Shown here piece by piece: positions 1-7,889 of a stretch of 13,464 nucleotides of DNA (position 1 is the first letter of the stretch; every line of letters begins with the position of its first letter). The position numbers and the translations under genes are program-made. The DNA comes from Bacteroidota bacterium (GTDB lineage: Bacteria; Bacteroidota; Bacteroidia; NS11-12g; UBA955), in NCBI GenBank assembly GCA_027488495.1, contig JAIYBO010000089.1:1-13464 (forward strand), in the 5' to 3' direction. Under the pieces are notes generated by a model. It was not told the origin of the DNA and ran no database searches. It worked only from the letters and a program-made list of their open reading frames with translations.

Positions 1-630
1 AAAATCAATCAAAGCATGGTTGTCACCGAAAAACTCACCAGCTACAGAGACAAACTCAGGGCCTTGAGTCAAGATACAACTTTGCCCAAATTTGCCACAC
101 ACCTCATCTACTTGAGTAAGGCAAAAGCCGATGATGAAGTAGAATCACCCTTGATCTATTCAATTTTGTACAAACGACCCAAGCGAGCAGATTTTTACTG
201 GTTCGTGAACATTGAAATCACAGACGAGCCTTACACCATGGAATACAAAGTCAACGTAGTTGAAAAGAATGATATCATTCGTGTGAGATTTAGATTGGGA
301 TTCCGTGTTCAACAAAAAATTAGCATGTATTTGAGAATGGTGATTCAAGAAATGGTCGACAAAGACGAGATCGATTTGGATCCATATTACCATGCGTTTA
401 TCGATAAAAATCACCTGGGCGACTTCCGCTTCGTGTTGGTTGATGAAGAAATGAGCCAAGAAAATGAATTGTCGATCATCGACGACTTGGTGATGCAAGC
501 CTATGACAACATGAAGGTATTGGCTGGCAAACCAGAAAAATGGTTTGGATTGGATGGCTCGGTGGTTACTCACGAAATGGTACCAGTAATCATCAAACCC
601 CGCAGCTCCGTGAAACTGCAACGCATTTAA
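1..630 (+). CDS. kup: Kup-type potassium uptake transporter, C-terminal part (5' end outside window)
   Basis: This is the C-terminal 209 residues of a low-affinity K+/H+ symporter of the KUP/HAK/KT family, an inner-membrane protein. The reading frame is open from base 1, and the first in-window ATG (base 16) is internal, so the true start lies outside. None of the roughly 12 membrane helices is in the window. What remains is the soluble cytoplasmic tail. Family-typical stretches include the segment around HLIYLSKA, then KRPKRADFYWFVNIEITDEP, the block IRVRFRLGFRVQQKI, the late GDFRFVLVDE, and FGLDGSVVTHEMVPVII close to the end. The tail follows the long form seen in Bacteroidota. Recognition is from memory of the family, not a search. 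The dipeptidyl-peptidase gene starts 27 bp after its stop with no visible terminator, so read-through or co-transcription is possible. Confidence 0.85.
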   Translation, partial: KINQSMVVTEKLTSYRDKLRALSQDTTLPKFATHLIYLSKAKADDEVESPLIYSILYKRPKRADFYWFVNIEITDEPYTMEYKVNVVEKNDIIRVRFRLGFRVQQKISMYLRMVIQEMVDKDEIDLDPYYHAFIDKNHLGDFRFVLVDEEMSQENELSIIDDLVMQAYDNMKVLAGKPEKWFGLDGSVVTHEMVPVIIKPRSSVKLQRI

Positions 631-657
631 CCATCCTCAAAAAACGTCGCTAAAAAC

Positions 658-3066
658 ATGAACAAATCGCTATTCATTGCCATTATACTACTGTGGGGAT
701 TTAGCCCAGTTATCGCCATTGCACAACCAACAGAACCCATCGCTTCGAAAACCGTAGAGCAAAATCCGGGATTAACCTTGGAGCGCATTTTTCGCGACCC
801 CTCCCTCTATCCAAAACCAGGCAACTTTGGTGAATTCTCTCCCGATGGCAAACACTTCATTGAATTCAAACTAGACGATAGCCCTCAACCATCAGACAAA
901 ACCACTTCCAACAGACCAATTCCTTGGCAATTGATCAAAAAAGACATCGAAGGCAAATCCAATACCCCCATCATCTTGTTCGATGCCAAACGATTCCAAG
1001 AAATTCCGCCGCAAGGCAGCTACGAAATTAGCAGCGATGAGAAATTCATGGTGGTGCAATACGAAAAACAGCAAGTCTATCGTCATTCATTCACTGCAAA
1101 AAGCTATGTGGTTGATTTGCAATTACATAAAATCACATACATACCCGGACGTATGCGATATCCTACCCTATCGCCCGACAACAAACGGGTGGCTTACGTG
1201 AAAGACAACAATGTATTCATCTATGATTTGATTGCCGGCACAGAAACCCAAATCACCACCGATGGCGCAGAGAACAAAATCATCAATGGTGCGGTAGACT
1301 GGGTATATGAAGAAGAATTCACCATGGACAACGGCATGCGCTGGTCGCCCAGTGGCAGTTTCCTCGCGTTTTATCACTTCGATGAAAGCAAGGTGAAGGA
1401 ATTCTCAATGGACATGTTCAACAGCAAGGCATTGTATCCATCGCAAACCCAATGGAAATATCCCAAGGCAGGCGAAGACAACGCCAAAGTGGATGTGCAT
1501 ATCTACAGCTTGAGCGATCAGCAAACCCGCATCGCAAAGACAGGTAGTGAAAGGGATCAATATTTACCGCGAATTCAGTGGACCCAAACCGATCAATTCT
1601 TGAGCATACAGCAATTGAACCGTTGGCAGAATCATTGGGAATTGTTGTTCTGTAATTCAGCAAACGGCGATTGTGGGGTGGCATTGGAGGAGATTGATTC
1701 GGCGTATGTTGAAATCACCGACAACCTTACTTTCATTCCCAACAGCACACAATTCATTTACAGCAGTGAGAAATCTGGTTTCAATCATTTGTATTTACAC
1801 GATTACCGCGATTGCGTTGAAAAGGGCCAATTCCAAAATTACTGTACACCTACACAGCGATATTCGAAAGCCATCACCACGGGCAATTTTGATGTAATCC
1901 GATTCTTGGGTTACGTGAACGCCACAAAAAGTGTGGTTTATAGCAGCAGCGAGCAATCTGTTTTGGAGGACCATGTCTATTGTATCGGATTGAACGGAAA
2001 GGGTAAAAAGCGCCTCACCGAGCCAGGATTCAATTATACTGTCGCCCTTGGCCCAAATGCCATTTACTATACCGAATCTCGCAGTAGCAATAGCAACTTG
2101 CCCGTGGCAGAACATCGCATCAAGCGATTGGATGGAAAATGGAGCAAAGACGTGGAATTGAATGCAGCATGGACCGAGAAGATGGCATCCTTGAATTTGG
2201 GCGCCGTTAAGTTTGGTGAATTCAACACAGACACAACCAAAACCGGTTACTGGAAAACAGAATTTTGGAACTTGGCCACACAAAATGGATGGGACGCCAA
2301 AACAGCTGTAACCCAGTACAATGCGCATTCGGCACTTTTATCGAAGCAAATTTCATACACCATCTACCCCGCAAACTTTGACGCTAATAAAAAATACCCT
2401 GTTTTGATGTTTGTTTATGGCGGACCCGGTAGCAATCAGGTAAGAAATCAGTTTGGGAGTCGCAACTTTTTCTATCATCAATACTTGGCCTCGCAAGGGT
2501 ATTTGATTACGGTGGTAGACAATCGCGGAACCGGCAGAAAAGGCGCCATTTTCAAGAAATCAACTTACCTAGAATTGGGATTGCTTGAAAGCACAGATCA
2601 CGCCTTCGCAGCGAAGCAAATGGCAAGCCTTCCCTATGTAGACGCGGGCAGAATTGGGATTTGGGGATGGAGTTTTGGGGGATACATGAGCAGTACCGCC
2701 ATAACAAAACACAGCGATGTATTCAAGGCCGCCTTGGCCGTGGCGCCCGTTACTCATTGGAAGTATTACGACAACATTTACACAGAGCGATATTTGCGCA
2801 GACCGATCGACAATCCACTAGGATACGAAGACAATTCACCCATAAACTTCACCGATGGCATCAAAGGAAACTACTTATTGGTGCATGGTACTGGCGACGA
2901 TAACGTGCATTGGCAAAATTCTGCTGAGATGATCAATGCGATGATCAAATCCGGCGTTCGTTACGATGCGGAGGTATATCCAAACCGAAACCACGGCATC
3001 GGTGATCGCGCAGCGAGTTACCATCTGTATCGCAGAATGACCGAATTTGTTTTGCAAAAATTGTAA
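658..3066 (+). CDS. Secreted dipeptidyl-peptidase IV (S9B prolyl oligopeptidase family)
   Basis: This 802-residue serine peptidase should remove X-Pro or X-Ala dipeptides from peptide N-termini in the periplasm or at the cell surface. A signal peptide is clear: Lys3, a hydrophobic core at 5-15, and likely cleavage after AIA22. Residues of about 60-530 form the DPP IV beta-propeller, and 545-802 the alpha/beta-hydrolase. The substrate N-terminus clamp is intact: DWVYEEEF at 214-221 carries the double Glu (E219-E220, matching E205-E206 of human DPP4), and R142 in YRHS matches R125. The catalytic parts are Y587 (VYGGPG, oxyanion hole), S672 in GWSFGG, D747 in GTGDDNVH with N749, and H779 in NRNHGI. 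Length matches bacterial DPP IV. ATG 658 is chosen because the signal peptide begins there. No TAnnTTTG element lies in the 27-bp gap after kup, so it may be transcribed with kup. Confidence 0.95.
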   Translation: MNKSLFIAIILLWGFSPVIAIAQPTEPIASKTVEQNPGLTLERIFRDPSLYPKPGNFGEFSPDGKHFIEFKLDDSPQPSDKTTSNRPIPWQLIKKDIEGKSNTPIILFDAKRFQEIPPQGSYEISSDEKFMVVQYEKQQVYRHSFTAKSYVVDLQLHKITYIPGRMRYPTLSPDNKRVAYVKDNNVFIYDLIAGTETQITTDGAENKIINGAVDWVYEEEFTMDNGMRWSPSGSFLAFYHFDESKVKEFSMDMFNSKALYPSQTQWKYPKAGEDNAKVDVHIYSLSDQQTRIAKTGSERDQYLPRIQWTQTDQFLSIQQLNRWQNHWELLFCNSANGDCGVALEEIDSAYVEITDNLTFIPNSTQFIYSSEKSGFNHLYLHDYRDCVEKGQFQNYCTPTQRYSKAITTGNFDVIRFLGYVNATKSVVYSSSEQSVLEDHVYCIGLNGKGKKRLTEPGFNYTVALGPNAIYYTESRSSNSNLPVAEHRIKRLDGKWSKDVELNAAWTEKMASLNLGAVKFGEFNTDTTKTGYWKTEFWNLATQNGWDAKTAVTQYNAHSALLSKQISYTIYPANFDANKKYPVLMFVYGGPGSNQVRNQFGSRNFFYHQYLASQGYLITVVDNRGTGRKGAIFKKSTYLELGLLESTDHAFAAKQMASLPYVDAGRIGIWGWSFGGYMSSTAITKHSDVFKAALAVAPVTHWKYYDNIYTERYLRRPIDNPLGYEDNSPINFTDGIKGNYLLVHGTGDDNVHWQNSAEMINAMIKSGVRYDAEVYPNRNHGIGDRAASYHLYRRMTEFVLQKL

Positions 3067-3081
3067 CTACTGGTCTTCCAT

Positions 3082-3096
3082 TTGCGATAATCGCAA
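3082..3096 (+). other. Short hairpin after the dipeptidyl-peptidase gene
   Basis: TTGCGA (3082-3087) and TCGCAA (3091-3096) form a 6-bp stem with a 3-base loop. CTGG (3070-3073) and CCAG (3097-3100) could extend it around a bulge. No T-run follows, so it is not a clear intrinsic terminator. It could be a weak pause or an mRNA 3'-end structure. Confidence 0.3.
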
Positions 3097-3108
3097 CCAG
3101 AAAGGGAA

Positions 3109-3116
3109 GATCTTTG
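3109..3116 (+). promoter_or_regulatory. Possible weak -7 promoter element for the peroxiredoxin gene
   Basis: GATCTTTG at 3109-3116 differs by one base from the Bacteroidota -7 consensus TAnnTTTG. It sits 42 bp upstream of the chosen ATG at 3159. The nearest upstream TTG (3082-3084) is 24 bp away, slightly beyond normal spacing, and is inside the hairpin stem. Support is modest. Confidence 0.3.
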
Positions 3117-3158
3117 CAGCATACTAAAACGCTTTACAACCTAAATTGTTATTTCATC

Positions 3159-3608
3159 ATGAGTTTACAAATCGGATCCCCTGCCCCAGCATTTTCTGCG
3201 AACAACCAAAATGGCGAATTGAAAACATTGGCCAATTATAGTGGTAAAAAATTGGTACTGTATTTCTACCCCAAAGACGATACCCCTGGTTGCACAGCGG
3301 AAGCATGTAGCCTTCGAGATAATTATGAAGCCTTATTGGCTCAAGGTTATGCAATCCTAGGTGTGAGCCCCGACAAAGAAGCAAAACACCAAAAATTCAT
3401 CGAAAAATATAACCTTCCATTTGATTTATTGGCTGATACCGACAATGCAGTGGCCTTGGCCTATGGTGTTTGGGTAGAGAAAAGCATGTATGGTCGAAAG
3501 TACATGGGAATCGCAAGAACCACTTTTGTGATTGATGAAAAAGGCAATTTGTCTGAAATCATTGATAAAGTGGACACCAAAAACCACGCAAATCAAATCA
3601 TTTCTTAA
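3159..3608 (+). CDS. bcp: Thioredoxin-dependent peroxiredoxin, Bcp/PrxQ type
   Basis: This 149-residue cytoplasmic peroxidase reduces H2O2 and organic or lipid hydroperoxides using thioredoxin. The AhpC/TSA thioredoxin fold is complete: SPAPAF near the N-terminus, LVLYFYPKDDTPGC at 32-45, and a conserved FIEKYNLPFDLLAD segment. The peroxidatic Cys is C45 in DDTPGCTAEAC and the resolving Cys is C50, the same positions and spacing as E. coli Bcp, so it is an atypical 2-Cys PrxQ enzyme. R132 and T134 lie in the late GIARTTFVID strand, the usual position of the third active-site residue, Arg. The frame is open back to a TTG at 3114, but MSLQIGS at 3159 matches the family's N-terminus and the 15 extra residues have no counterpart. 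It probably serves as general peroxide defence in an oxygen-exposed cell. Confidence 0.95.
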   Translation: MSLQIGSPAPAFSANNQNGELKTLANYSGKKLVLYFYPKDDTPGCTAEACSLRDNYEALLAQGYAILGVSPDKEAKHQKFIEKYNLPFDLLADTDNAVALAYGVWVEKSMYGRKYMGIARTTFVIDEKGNLSEIIDKVDTKNHANQIIS

Positions 3609-3623
3609 ATGCTTATTGGCACG

Positions 3624-3659
3624 CACTTGCATTGAATAGATGCATGTGTTGTATTTTTG
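3624..3659 (+). terminator. Imperfect hairpin plus T-rich tail after bcp, overlapping the gpsA promoter
   Basis: TGCAT (3628-3632) pairs with ATGCA (3640-3644). After one T/T mismatch the stem continues as CAC (3624-3626) with GTG (3646-3648). TTGTATTTTTG follows. This has the shape of a weak intrinsic terminator for bcp. The same bases also contain the promoter elements listed for gpsA, so one of the two readings may be fortuitous. Confidence 0.35.
3632..3659 (+). promoter_or_regulatory. Bacteroidota-type promoter for gpsA
   Basis: The -33 element TTG (3632-3634), a 17-bp spacer and the -7 element TATTTTTG (3652-3659) match the consensus TTG-N17-23-TAnnTTTG. Transcription would begin near 3666, giving a leader of about 27 bases before the ATG at 3693. 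No Shine-Dalgarno sequence is seen, as is common in this phylum. Confidence 0.6.
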
Positions 3660-3692
3660 CAGTCATCCTAACTTTAGTCGGGAAATTTATCT

Positions 3693-4691
3693 ATGCAATC
3701 AACAAAACAAACCATCGGAATCATTGGCAGTGGCAGTTGGGCCACGGCACTCATTAAAATGATTTCAGACGCTGGCCATGTGGTGAATTGGTGGATTAGA
3801 AATCCCGAGAAAGCAGAATACATCAAAACACACCTGCACAACCCAGATTATCTTTCAAGTGTTGAAATTCACCCGGAGCGTGTGATTGTAAGCAGTGATT
3901 TACAAGATGTGCTCAATCGAAGCGAGATCACCATTTTGGCTGTACCATCGGCATTTATTCATCAGAGTTTAAATGGATGTGTTTTGCCCACAAATCACCT
4001 GTACGTATCTGCGATCAAAGGGATTGAGCCAACCACAAATTTGGTCGTGGCCAAATACCTAGAAAAGCACCACGGTATTCCGTTGGATCAAGTAGCCATC
4101 ATCACCGGACCATGTCATGCCGAGGAAGTGGCCGCCGAAAAGCTCTCCTACCTCACCGTTGCGGCCAATCAATTGCCCATTGCGGAATGTATCAAAACCT
4201 ATTTGGAGGGAGATTTCATTCGCGTTTGGTGTAGCAATGACCTAATTGGTGCGGAATACTCGGCTGTGATGAAAAATATCTATGCCATCGGTGCGGGAAT
4301 TGCACATGGGTTGGGATATGGCGACAATTTTTTGGCACTTTATACAAGCTGTGCCATTCGGGAAATGAAGCTTTTCCTGGAAACCATTGCCCCTGCCAAT
4401 CGCGATGTGAATGAAGCCGCCTATTTGGGAGATTTGTTGGTTACCTGCTACTCACAGTTTAGTAGGAACCGAACTTTCGGGAATATGCTTGGCAAGGGAT
4501 ACAGCGTAAAAGCAGCTCAACTTGAAATGAATATGGTGGCAGAGGGATACTATGCATCGAATTTGATTTATAACAAATGCGAAAAAAGTGATTTGGCATT
4601 ACCCATTGCAGACGCGGTGTATCGCATCATTTATGAAAACGCCAGTGCCAAAAAAACTTTCAAGACCTTGAGCGATCAATATTTGCATTGA
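3693..4691 (+). CDS. gpsA: NAD(P)H-dependent glycerol-3-phosphate dehydrogenase
   Basis: This 332-residue cytoplasmic enzyme reduces dihydroxyacetone phosphate to sn-glycerol 3-phosphate, the backbone of membrane phospholipids. The Rossmann fold starts at residue 8 with the glycine motif GSGSWA (12-17 region, G12-x-G14-x-W16-A17). The substrate-binding SAIKGIE carries K109. The catalytic Lys is K194 in VMKNIYAIGAGIAHGLGYG. The C-terminal domain has the signature GDLLVTCYSQFSRNRTFG (247-264). GPCHAEEVA at 139-147 replaces the more usual GPSFA. I believe this is a common variant in Bacteroidota. Length matches the family (about 330). The start is the first ATG giving the expected N-terminus just before the glycine motif. 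It has its own promoter, and 110 bp separates it from the next gene, so it is likely monocistronic. Confidence 0.96.
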   Translation: MQSTKQTIGIIGSGSWATALIKMISDAGHVVNWWIRNPEKAEYIKTHLHNPDYLSSVEIHPERVIVSSDLQDVLNRSEITILAVPSAFIHQSLNGCVLPTNHLYVSAIKGIEPTTNLVVAKYLEKHHGIPLDQVAIITGPCHAEEVAAEKLSYLTVAANQLPIAECIKTYLEGDFIRVWCSNDLIGAEYSAVMKNIYAIGAGIAHGLGYGDNFLALYTSCAIREMKLFLETIAPANRDVNEAAYLGDLLVTCYSQFSRNRTFGNMLGKGYSVKAAQLEMNMVAEGYYASNLIYNKCEKSDLALPIADAVYRIIYENASAKKTFKTLSDQYLH

Positions 4692-4776
4692 TCCATAGCG
4701 ATTGAATCGTTGCCGCTGAACATCTAAAGCAATCATTCCCCCATTATTCACCATTTCATTCCAAACAAAAGGCCTG

Positions 4777-4784
4777 TAACTTTG
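4777..4784 (+). promoter_or_regulatory. -7 promoter element for the adenosyltransferase gene
   Basis: TAACTTTG is an exact match to TAnnTTTG, 17 bp before the ATG at 4802, so the leader would be about 10 bases. No clear TTG is seen at the -33 position. A second, one-mismatch copy (TATCTTTA, 4785-4792) follows directly. The 110-bp gap (4692-4801) shows no hairpin terminator, and nothing like a cobalamin riboswitch, which would also be too long for this space. Confidence 0.5.
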
Positions 4785-4801
4785 TATCTTTAGTTACGAA
4801 A

Positions 4802-5353
4802 ATGGGATTTAAAATTTATACGAAAGCCGGCGATGACGGCAAAACGGGACTGATCGGCGGAGAAAGAGTTTCAAAACATCACATCAGGGTTGAAAGCTAT
4901 GGAACGGTTGACGAATTAAACAGCCATATCGGCATGATTCGTTGCCACCTCAAAGGAGAGACCGAAGAAATATTGTTGGCGGAGGTTCAAAATGATTTGT
5001 TTACCATTGGATCATTCCTCGCCTCTGCAGCCGGATCAAACATATCCTTACCTGCTTTGGGAGAGGAAAAAATCGGTCGATTAGAATCAGAAATCGACCG
5101 CCTCACCAGTGTATTACCAGAATTAAAGAATTTCATTTTACCTGGAGGTTCAATCCAAGGTGCGCAAGCGCACGTTGCCCGATGTGTATGCAGGCGTGCC
5201 GAGCGATTGGTTGTGCATTTGCGCGACATCGAAGACGTGCCGGCTTTTGTGGTGAAATACCTCAATCGATTGAGCGATTACCTCTTCACTTTGGCCAGAT
5301 TTCTCGACCATAAAAACGGGGGCATTGAAATCATTTGGAAATCAGAAAAATAA
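4802..5353 (+). CDS. Cob(I)yrinic acid a,c-diamide / cob(I)alamin adenosyltransferase, PduO type
   Basis: This 183-residue enzyme transfers the 5'-deoxyadenosyl group of ATP to cob(I)alamin, giving adenosylcobalamin for B12 enzymes such as methylmalonyl-CoA mutase. It should form a trimeric helical bundle in the cytoplasm. All family blocks are present in order: the ATP-binding N-terminus YTKAGDDGKTGL (6-17), ESYGTVDELNSHIG (31-44), NFILPGG (110-116, F111 being the Phe that shapes the four-coordinate cobalt site in studied homologues), CRRAER (130-135), and YLNRLSDYLFTLAR (153-166) with N155 and R156. Length is typical of single-domain PduO proteins, with no DUF336 extension. No other cobalamin gene is in the window, so it may serve salvage of imported corrinoid. 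The family is also called MMAB or CobO2. Confidence 0.93.
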   Translation: MGFKIYTKAGDDGKTGLIGGERVSKHHIRVESYGTVDELNSHIGMIRCHLKGETEEILLAEVQNDLFTIGSFLASAAGSNISLPALGEEKIGRLESEIDRLTSVLPELKNFILPGGSIQGAQAHVARCVCRRAERLVVHLRDIEDVPAFVVKYLNRLSDYLFTLARFLDHKNGGIEIIWKSEK

Positions 5354-5403
5354 CTTTTTATCGATTTTTTTAACAAGATCACGAAATTTCAACAAACCAA
5401 CAT

Positions 5404-5411
5404 TACATTTG
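5404..5411 (+). promoter_or_regulatory. -7 promoter element for the YceI-like lipoprotein gene
   Basis: TACATTTG matches TAnnTTTG exactly, 17 bp before the ATG at 5429, which implies a leader of about 10 bases. No convincing TTG is seen at -33. Upstream, AAAAA-TAAC-TTTTT (5346-5359) followed by TCGATTTTTTT could act as a weak A/T-only terminator for the preceding gene. Confidence 0.5.
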
Positions 5412-5428
5412 TTACAACAAATATCATC

Positions 5429-6097
5429 ATGAGAAAAAATACTATTTTATTCGGAATGGCTGCCATCGCATTAACATTGGGTTCTTGCGGCAGTAACGCA
5501 TCAGAAGCATCTGGTGCAGATTCAGTTGCCAATGCAGATTCTAACGCTACCACCTACACTGTAGATGTGGCTTCTAGCAACATTGGTTGGTTCGGTACAC
5601 ACGCAGTAGGCACAGGAGACCACACCGGTACCATTGGAATCACTGAAGGTACTTTGAGTGTAGCCAATGGCAACATTTCAGCAGGTTCTTTCGTGATCGA
5701 CATGAACTCAATCAAATGCACAGATTCTTTGCCTGCAGAGTATTTGACCAAACTACACGGTCATTTCGCTGGTGAAGATTTCTTCAATTCAGCAAAATTC
5801 CCAACTGCTAAATTCGAAATCACTGCTTGCGAAGCAAAAGCGGATGGTGACAACACACATTTGATCAGTGGTAACCTAACCATCAAAGATTCAACCAAAA
5901 ACATTTCTATCCCAGCGAAAGTAACACTTGGTGAAACAGTTACAGCTACTGGAAAAGTAATCATCAATCGTTTGGATTGGGGTATCAACTACGACAAAGA
6001 CAACATGACTTTGGCCGAAGCAGCTCAGAAAAAATTGAAGAATGGCGTAGTGAGCAAAGACATCACTTTGACCATCAATTTGACTGCGAAGAAATAA
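5429..6097 (+). CDS. YceI-domain lipoprotein
   Basis: This 222-residue lipoprotein carries a YceI domain, a lipocalin-like beta-barrel that binds long hydrophobic molecules such as polyisoprenoids in characterised members. Its physiological role is not known. A lipobox LGSC puts the lipidated Cys at C20, after Arg2-Lys3 and a hydrophobic stretch. Residues 21-42 form a Ser/Ala/Asn linker. The YceI domain runs from about 43 (TYTVDVASSNIGWFG) to the C-terminus. Family features are the GDHTGTI strand, GSFVIDMNSIKCTD, the LHGHFAGEDFFNSAKFPTAKF block (the usual L-x-x-x-D-F-F-x-x-x-x-FP pattern), and the closing strand DITLTINLTAKK. The acidic residues that often follow the Cys in surface-exported Bacteroidota lipoproteins are missing, so periplasmic retention is likely. 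It stands alone behind its own promoter and ends at a strong terminator facing paaN. Confidence 0.92.
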   Translation: MRKNTILFGMAAIALTLGSCGSNASEASGADSVANADSNATTYTVDVASSNIGWFGTHAVGTGDHTGTIGITEGTLSVANGNISAGSFVIDMNSIKCTDSLPAEYLTKLHGHFAGEDFFNSAKFPTAKFEITACEAKADGDNTHLISGNLTIKDSTKNISIPAKVTLGETVTATGKVIINRLDWGINYDKDNMTLAEAAQKKLKNGVVSKDITLTINLTAKK

Positions 6098-6124
6098 TTC
6101 AACTTTCAAATCGGGGGAACCCCG

Positions 6125-6166
6125 TAAACAAGAAAGGGGGCGCAATTGCGCCCCCTTTCTTGTTTA
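6125..6166. terminator. Bidirectional intrinsic terminator, 42-bp perfect palindrome
   Basis: Bases 6125-6166 form a perfect inverted repeat with 21-bp arms and an AATT centre: a G/C-rich core (GGGGGCGC opposite GCGCCCCC) flanked by A-rich and T-rich tails. Read from either strand it gives a strong hairpin followed by T residues, so it can end both the YceI-like gene (stop 6097) and paaN (stop 6204), which converge here. Confidence 0.9.
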
Positions 6167-6203
6167 TTACTCTACCCTGCGCGTTCAGACACAGGCCATA
6201 AAA

Positions 6204-7856
6204 TTATCCCATCCTACGATTGCCAACCCAAACAAATCTGCGATTCACATACTGAGAATCAGTAAATGAAGCATTCCCACTTGGATTGCCACCCGTTACG
6301 TGAAAATCACTAAATGCCGCATGCTGATTCACAAAAGCAGCACCAGTAAAATTGAAACTCACAGGCGTAAATACCGCATTCATTGCATCCTCAACCTCGC
6401 CCATAAACACATCATCTGTGCTGTAGCAAGAACAAGTAATTGCGCCCAATGCATCGGCACAAGAGGCTGTCAATGCCAAACTGTGTTCTGCGCTATCGGT
6501 CTTCACCACAAAAACAATCGGGCCAAAGCACTCATGTTTCCATTGGGCCACATCAGATGCATTTACGGCAATCACCGTTGGCGATGCGGTTCTAGCATCC
6601 GGAAACTCCGTATTCACAATGTTCATAGAAGCCAAAGCGACTCCACTTCCCGCCGCTGATTCAACGGATTTCACGCGAGACGAAGTTATATCATTCTGAA
6701 TTGCACCCAAAGTACCAGCACCCATTTTAGGATTTTCTGCCAAACCTTTTACCGCATTGGCAATTCCCGCAACAACCTCATCATAACTCATATGGCCTTC
6801 AGGCGTTTTAACGCCAGTAGACGACACAAAAATGTTTTGAGGCGCCGTACACATTTGTCCACTATACAAGCTCGCTGCAAACGCCAAATTACCAAACACC
6901 GCAGTGGCATCTACCACACTATCCAAGATCACAGAGTTCACACCCGCTTTTTCTGTAAACACGGTTTTTCCAGAAAGAGATTCTATGTAATCGCCGAAAG
7001 CAGAACCACCTGTGTAATCGATCAACTTCACCGCATCATCCTCAGCCAAAGCCTTGGTAATGGGCTGATCCAAAGTATCTACACCCAACTGCACGATCGT
7101 TGCAGGCAAACCAGCAGCAATCAACGCCTTTTGCAATTCCGCAACAACAATGGCGATAGGCAACACACTCTTAGGATGGGGCTTCACAATGCTCGCGTTT
7201 CCGGTCATCAAGCTACCAAACAATCCCGGAACGGTATTCCAGGTGGGGAAAGTGGAACATCCAATGACCAAAGCAATACCCTTGGGTATCGCCTTATAGT
7301 TCTTATGCAACGTAAGGTCAAACTTACCCATGTTCTTCACCCAAGCAACATCGCTCGGAAAACGACCCAACTCGTGATAAGCCATCGACAACACTTCCAA
7401 CGCCCTATCATTTGCGTGCGGACCACTGGCCTGAAAACTCATCATAAAGCTTTGTCCGGTGGTATGCATCGTAGCATAAGCGACTTCAAAAAACCTCAAC
7501 GCCACGCGATCCAAGGCATCCAATAGAACAGCAGCGCGTGTATCTGCAGAAGTTTTCGACCATACTTTTTGGGCCGATTTCGCATTCGATATCAAAGCAT
7601 CCGCTGAAAATTGTGGATACTGCACACCCAATCCCGTCATCATGTAAGGACTCACCTCTTCACCCAACCATCCCAAACTACCCTCTTGGAATAACTCGGT
7701 AAAATTCTGAGTAAGTAAAGATTGAAAGGCCGAAAGTCCTTGAGCCATGCCATCTTCAGCATATGCACGGGGCGATTCTGGCCAAGCCGAATAATAAGTT
7801 CTGTTGAGCTGGGCGGCATAGGCAGCTTCCAATCTCTCTTTTATTGATTGATTCAT
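6204..7856 (-). CDS. paaN: PaaN-type aldehyde dehydrogenase family protein
   Basis: This 550-residue member of the aldehyde dehydrogenase superfamily closely resembles the shorter PaaN family named for phenylacetate breakdown, in which PaaN/PaaZ-type enzymes act on the ring-opened aldehyde. It lacks the MaoC-like hydratase domain of the longer PaaZ. The NAD-binding and catalytic parts are visible: TWN at 205-207, KPHPK with K225, the TGGSAFG turn at 282-288, the general-base Glu E302 in TEKAGVN, and nucleophile C336 in SGQMCTAP. A segment of about 100 residues precedes the ALDH core. EKAGVN departs from the usual ELGGK. No ring-oxygenase (paaABCDE) genes are in the window, so the actual aldehyde substrate is unproven. 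Its start is 33 bp after the DUF3467 stop, and the two are almost surely co-transcribed. It converges on the YceI-like gene at the 42-bp palindrome. Confidence 0.85.
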   Translation of the reverse strand: MNQSIKERLEAAYAAQLNRTYYSAWPESPRAYAEDGMAQGLSAFQSLLTQNFTELFQEGSLGWLGEEVSPYMMTGLGVQYPQFSADALISNAKSAQKVWSKTSADTRAAVLLDALDRVALRFFEVAYATMHTTGQSFMMSFQASGPHANDRALEVLSMAYHELGRFPSDVAWVKNMGKFDLTLHKNYKAIPKGIALVIGCSTFPTWNTVPGLFGSLMTGNASIVKPHPKSVLPIAIVVAELQKALIAAGLPATIVQLGVDTLDQPITKALAEDDAVKLIDYTGGSAFGDYIESLSGKTVFTEKAGVNSVILDSVVDATAVFGNLAFAASLYSGQMCTAPQNIFVSSTGVKTPEGHMSYDEVVAGIANAVKGLAENPKMGAGTLGAIQNDITSSRVKSVESAAGSGVALASMNIVNTEFPDARTASPTVIAVNASDVAQWKHECFGPIVFVVKTDSAEHSLALTASCADALGAITCSCYSTDDVFMGEVEDAMNAVFTPVSFNFTGAAFVNQHAAFSDFHVTGGNPSGNASFTDSQYVNRRFVWVGNRRMG

Positions 7857-7889
7857 AAAATATTCTAATTCAAATTGTTAAAAAGTGGA

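Noticed and set aside
1795..2328. 177-codon open frame on the - strand inside the dipeptidyl-peptidase gene
   Set aside because: It lies wholly inside a confidently identified gene, its translation has a shadow-like composition, and it has no start signals.
3114..3158. TTG start giving a 15-residue longer peroxiredoxin
   Set aside because: The ATG at 3159 gives the exact family N-terminus and places C45 and C50 at the standard positions. The TTG also falls within the putative -7 element.
4692..4801. Cobalamin riboswitch before the adenosyltransferase gene
   Set aside because: The gap is too short, and the only partial B12-box resemblance (GCCGCTG) lacks the surrounding structure.
6792..7526. 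Long open frame on the + strand opposite paaN (244 codons)
   Set aside because: It is antisense to a well-conserved aldehyde dehydrogenase. Its translation is Arg/His/Gln-rich with no recognisable domain, and no promoter or ribosome site precedes it.
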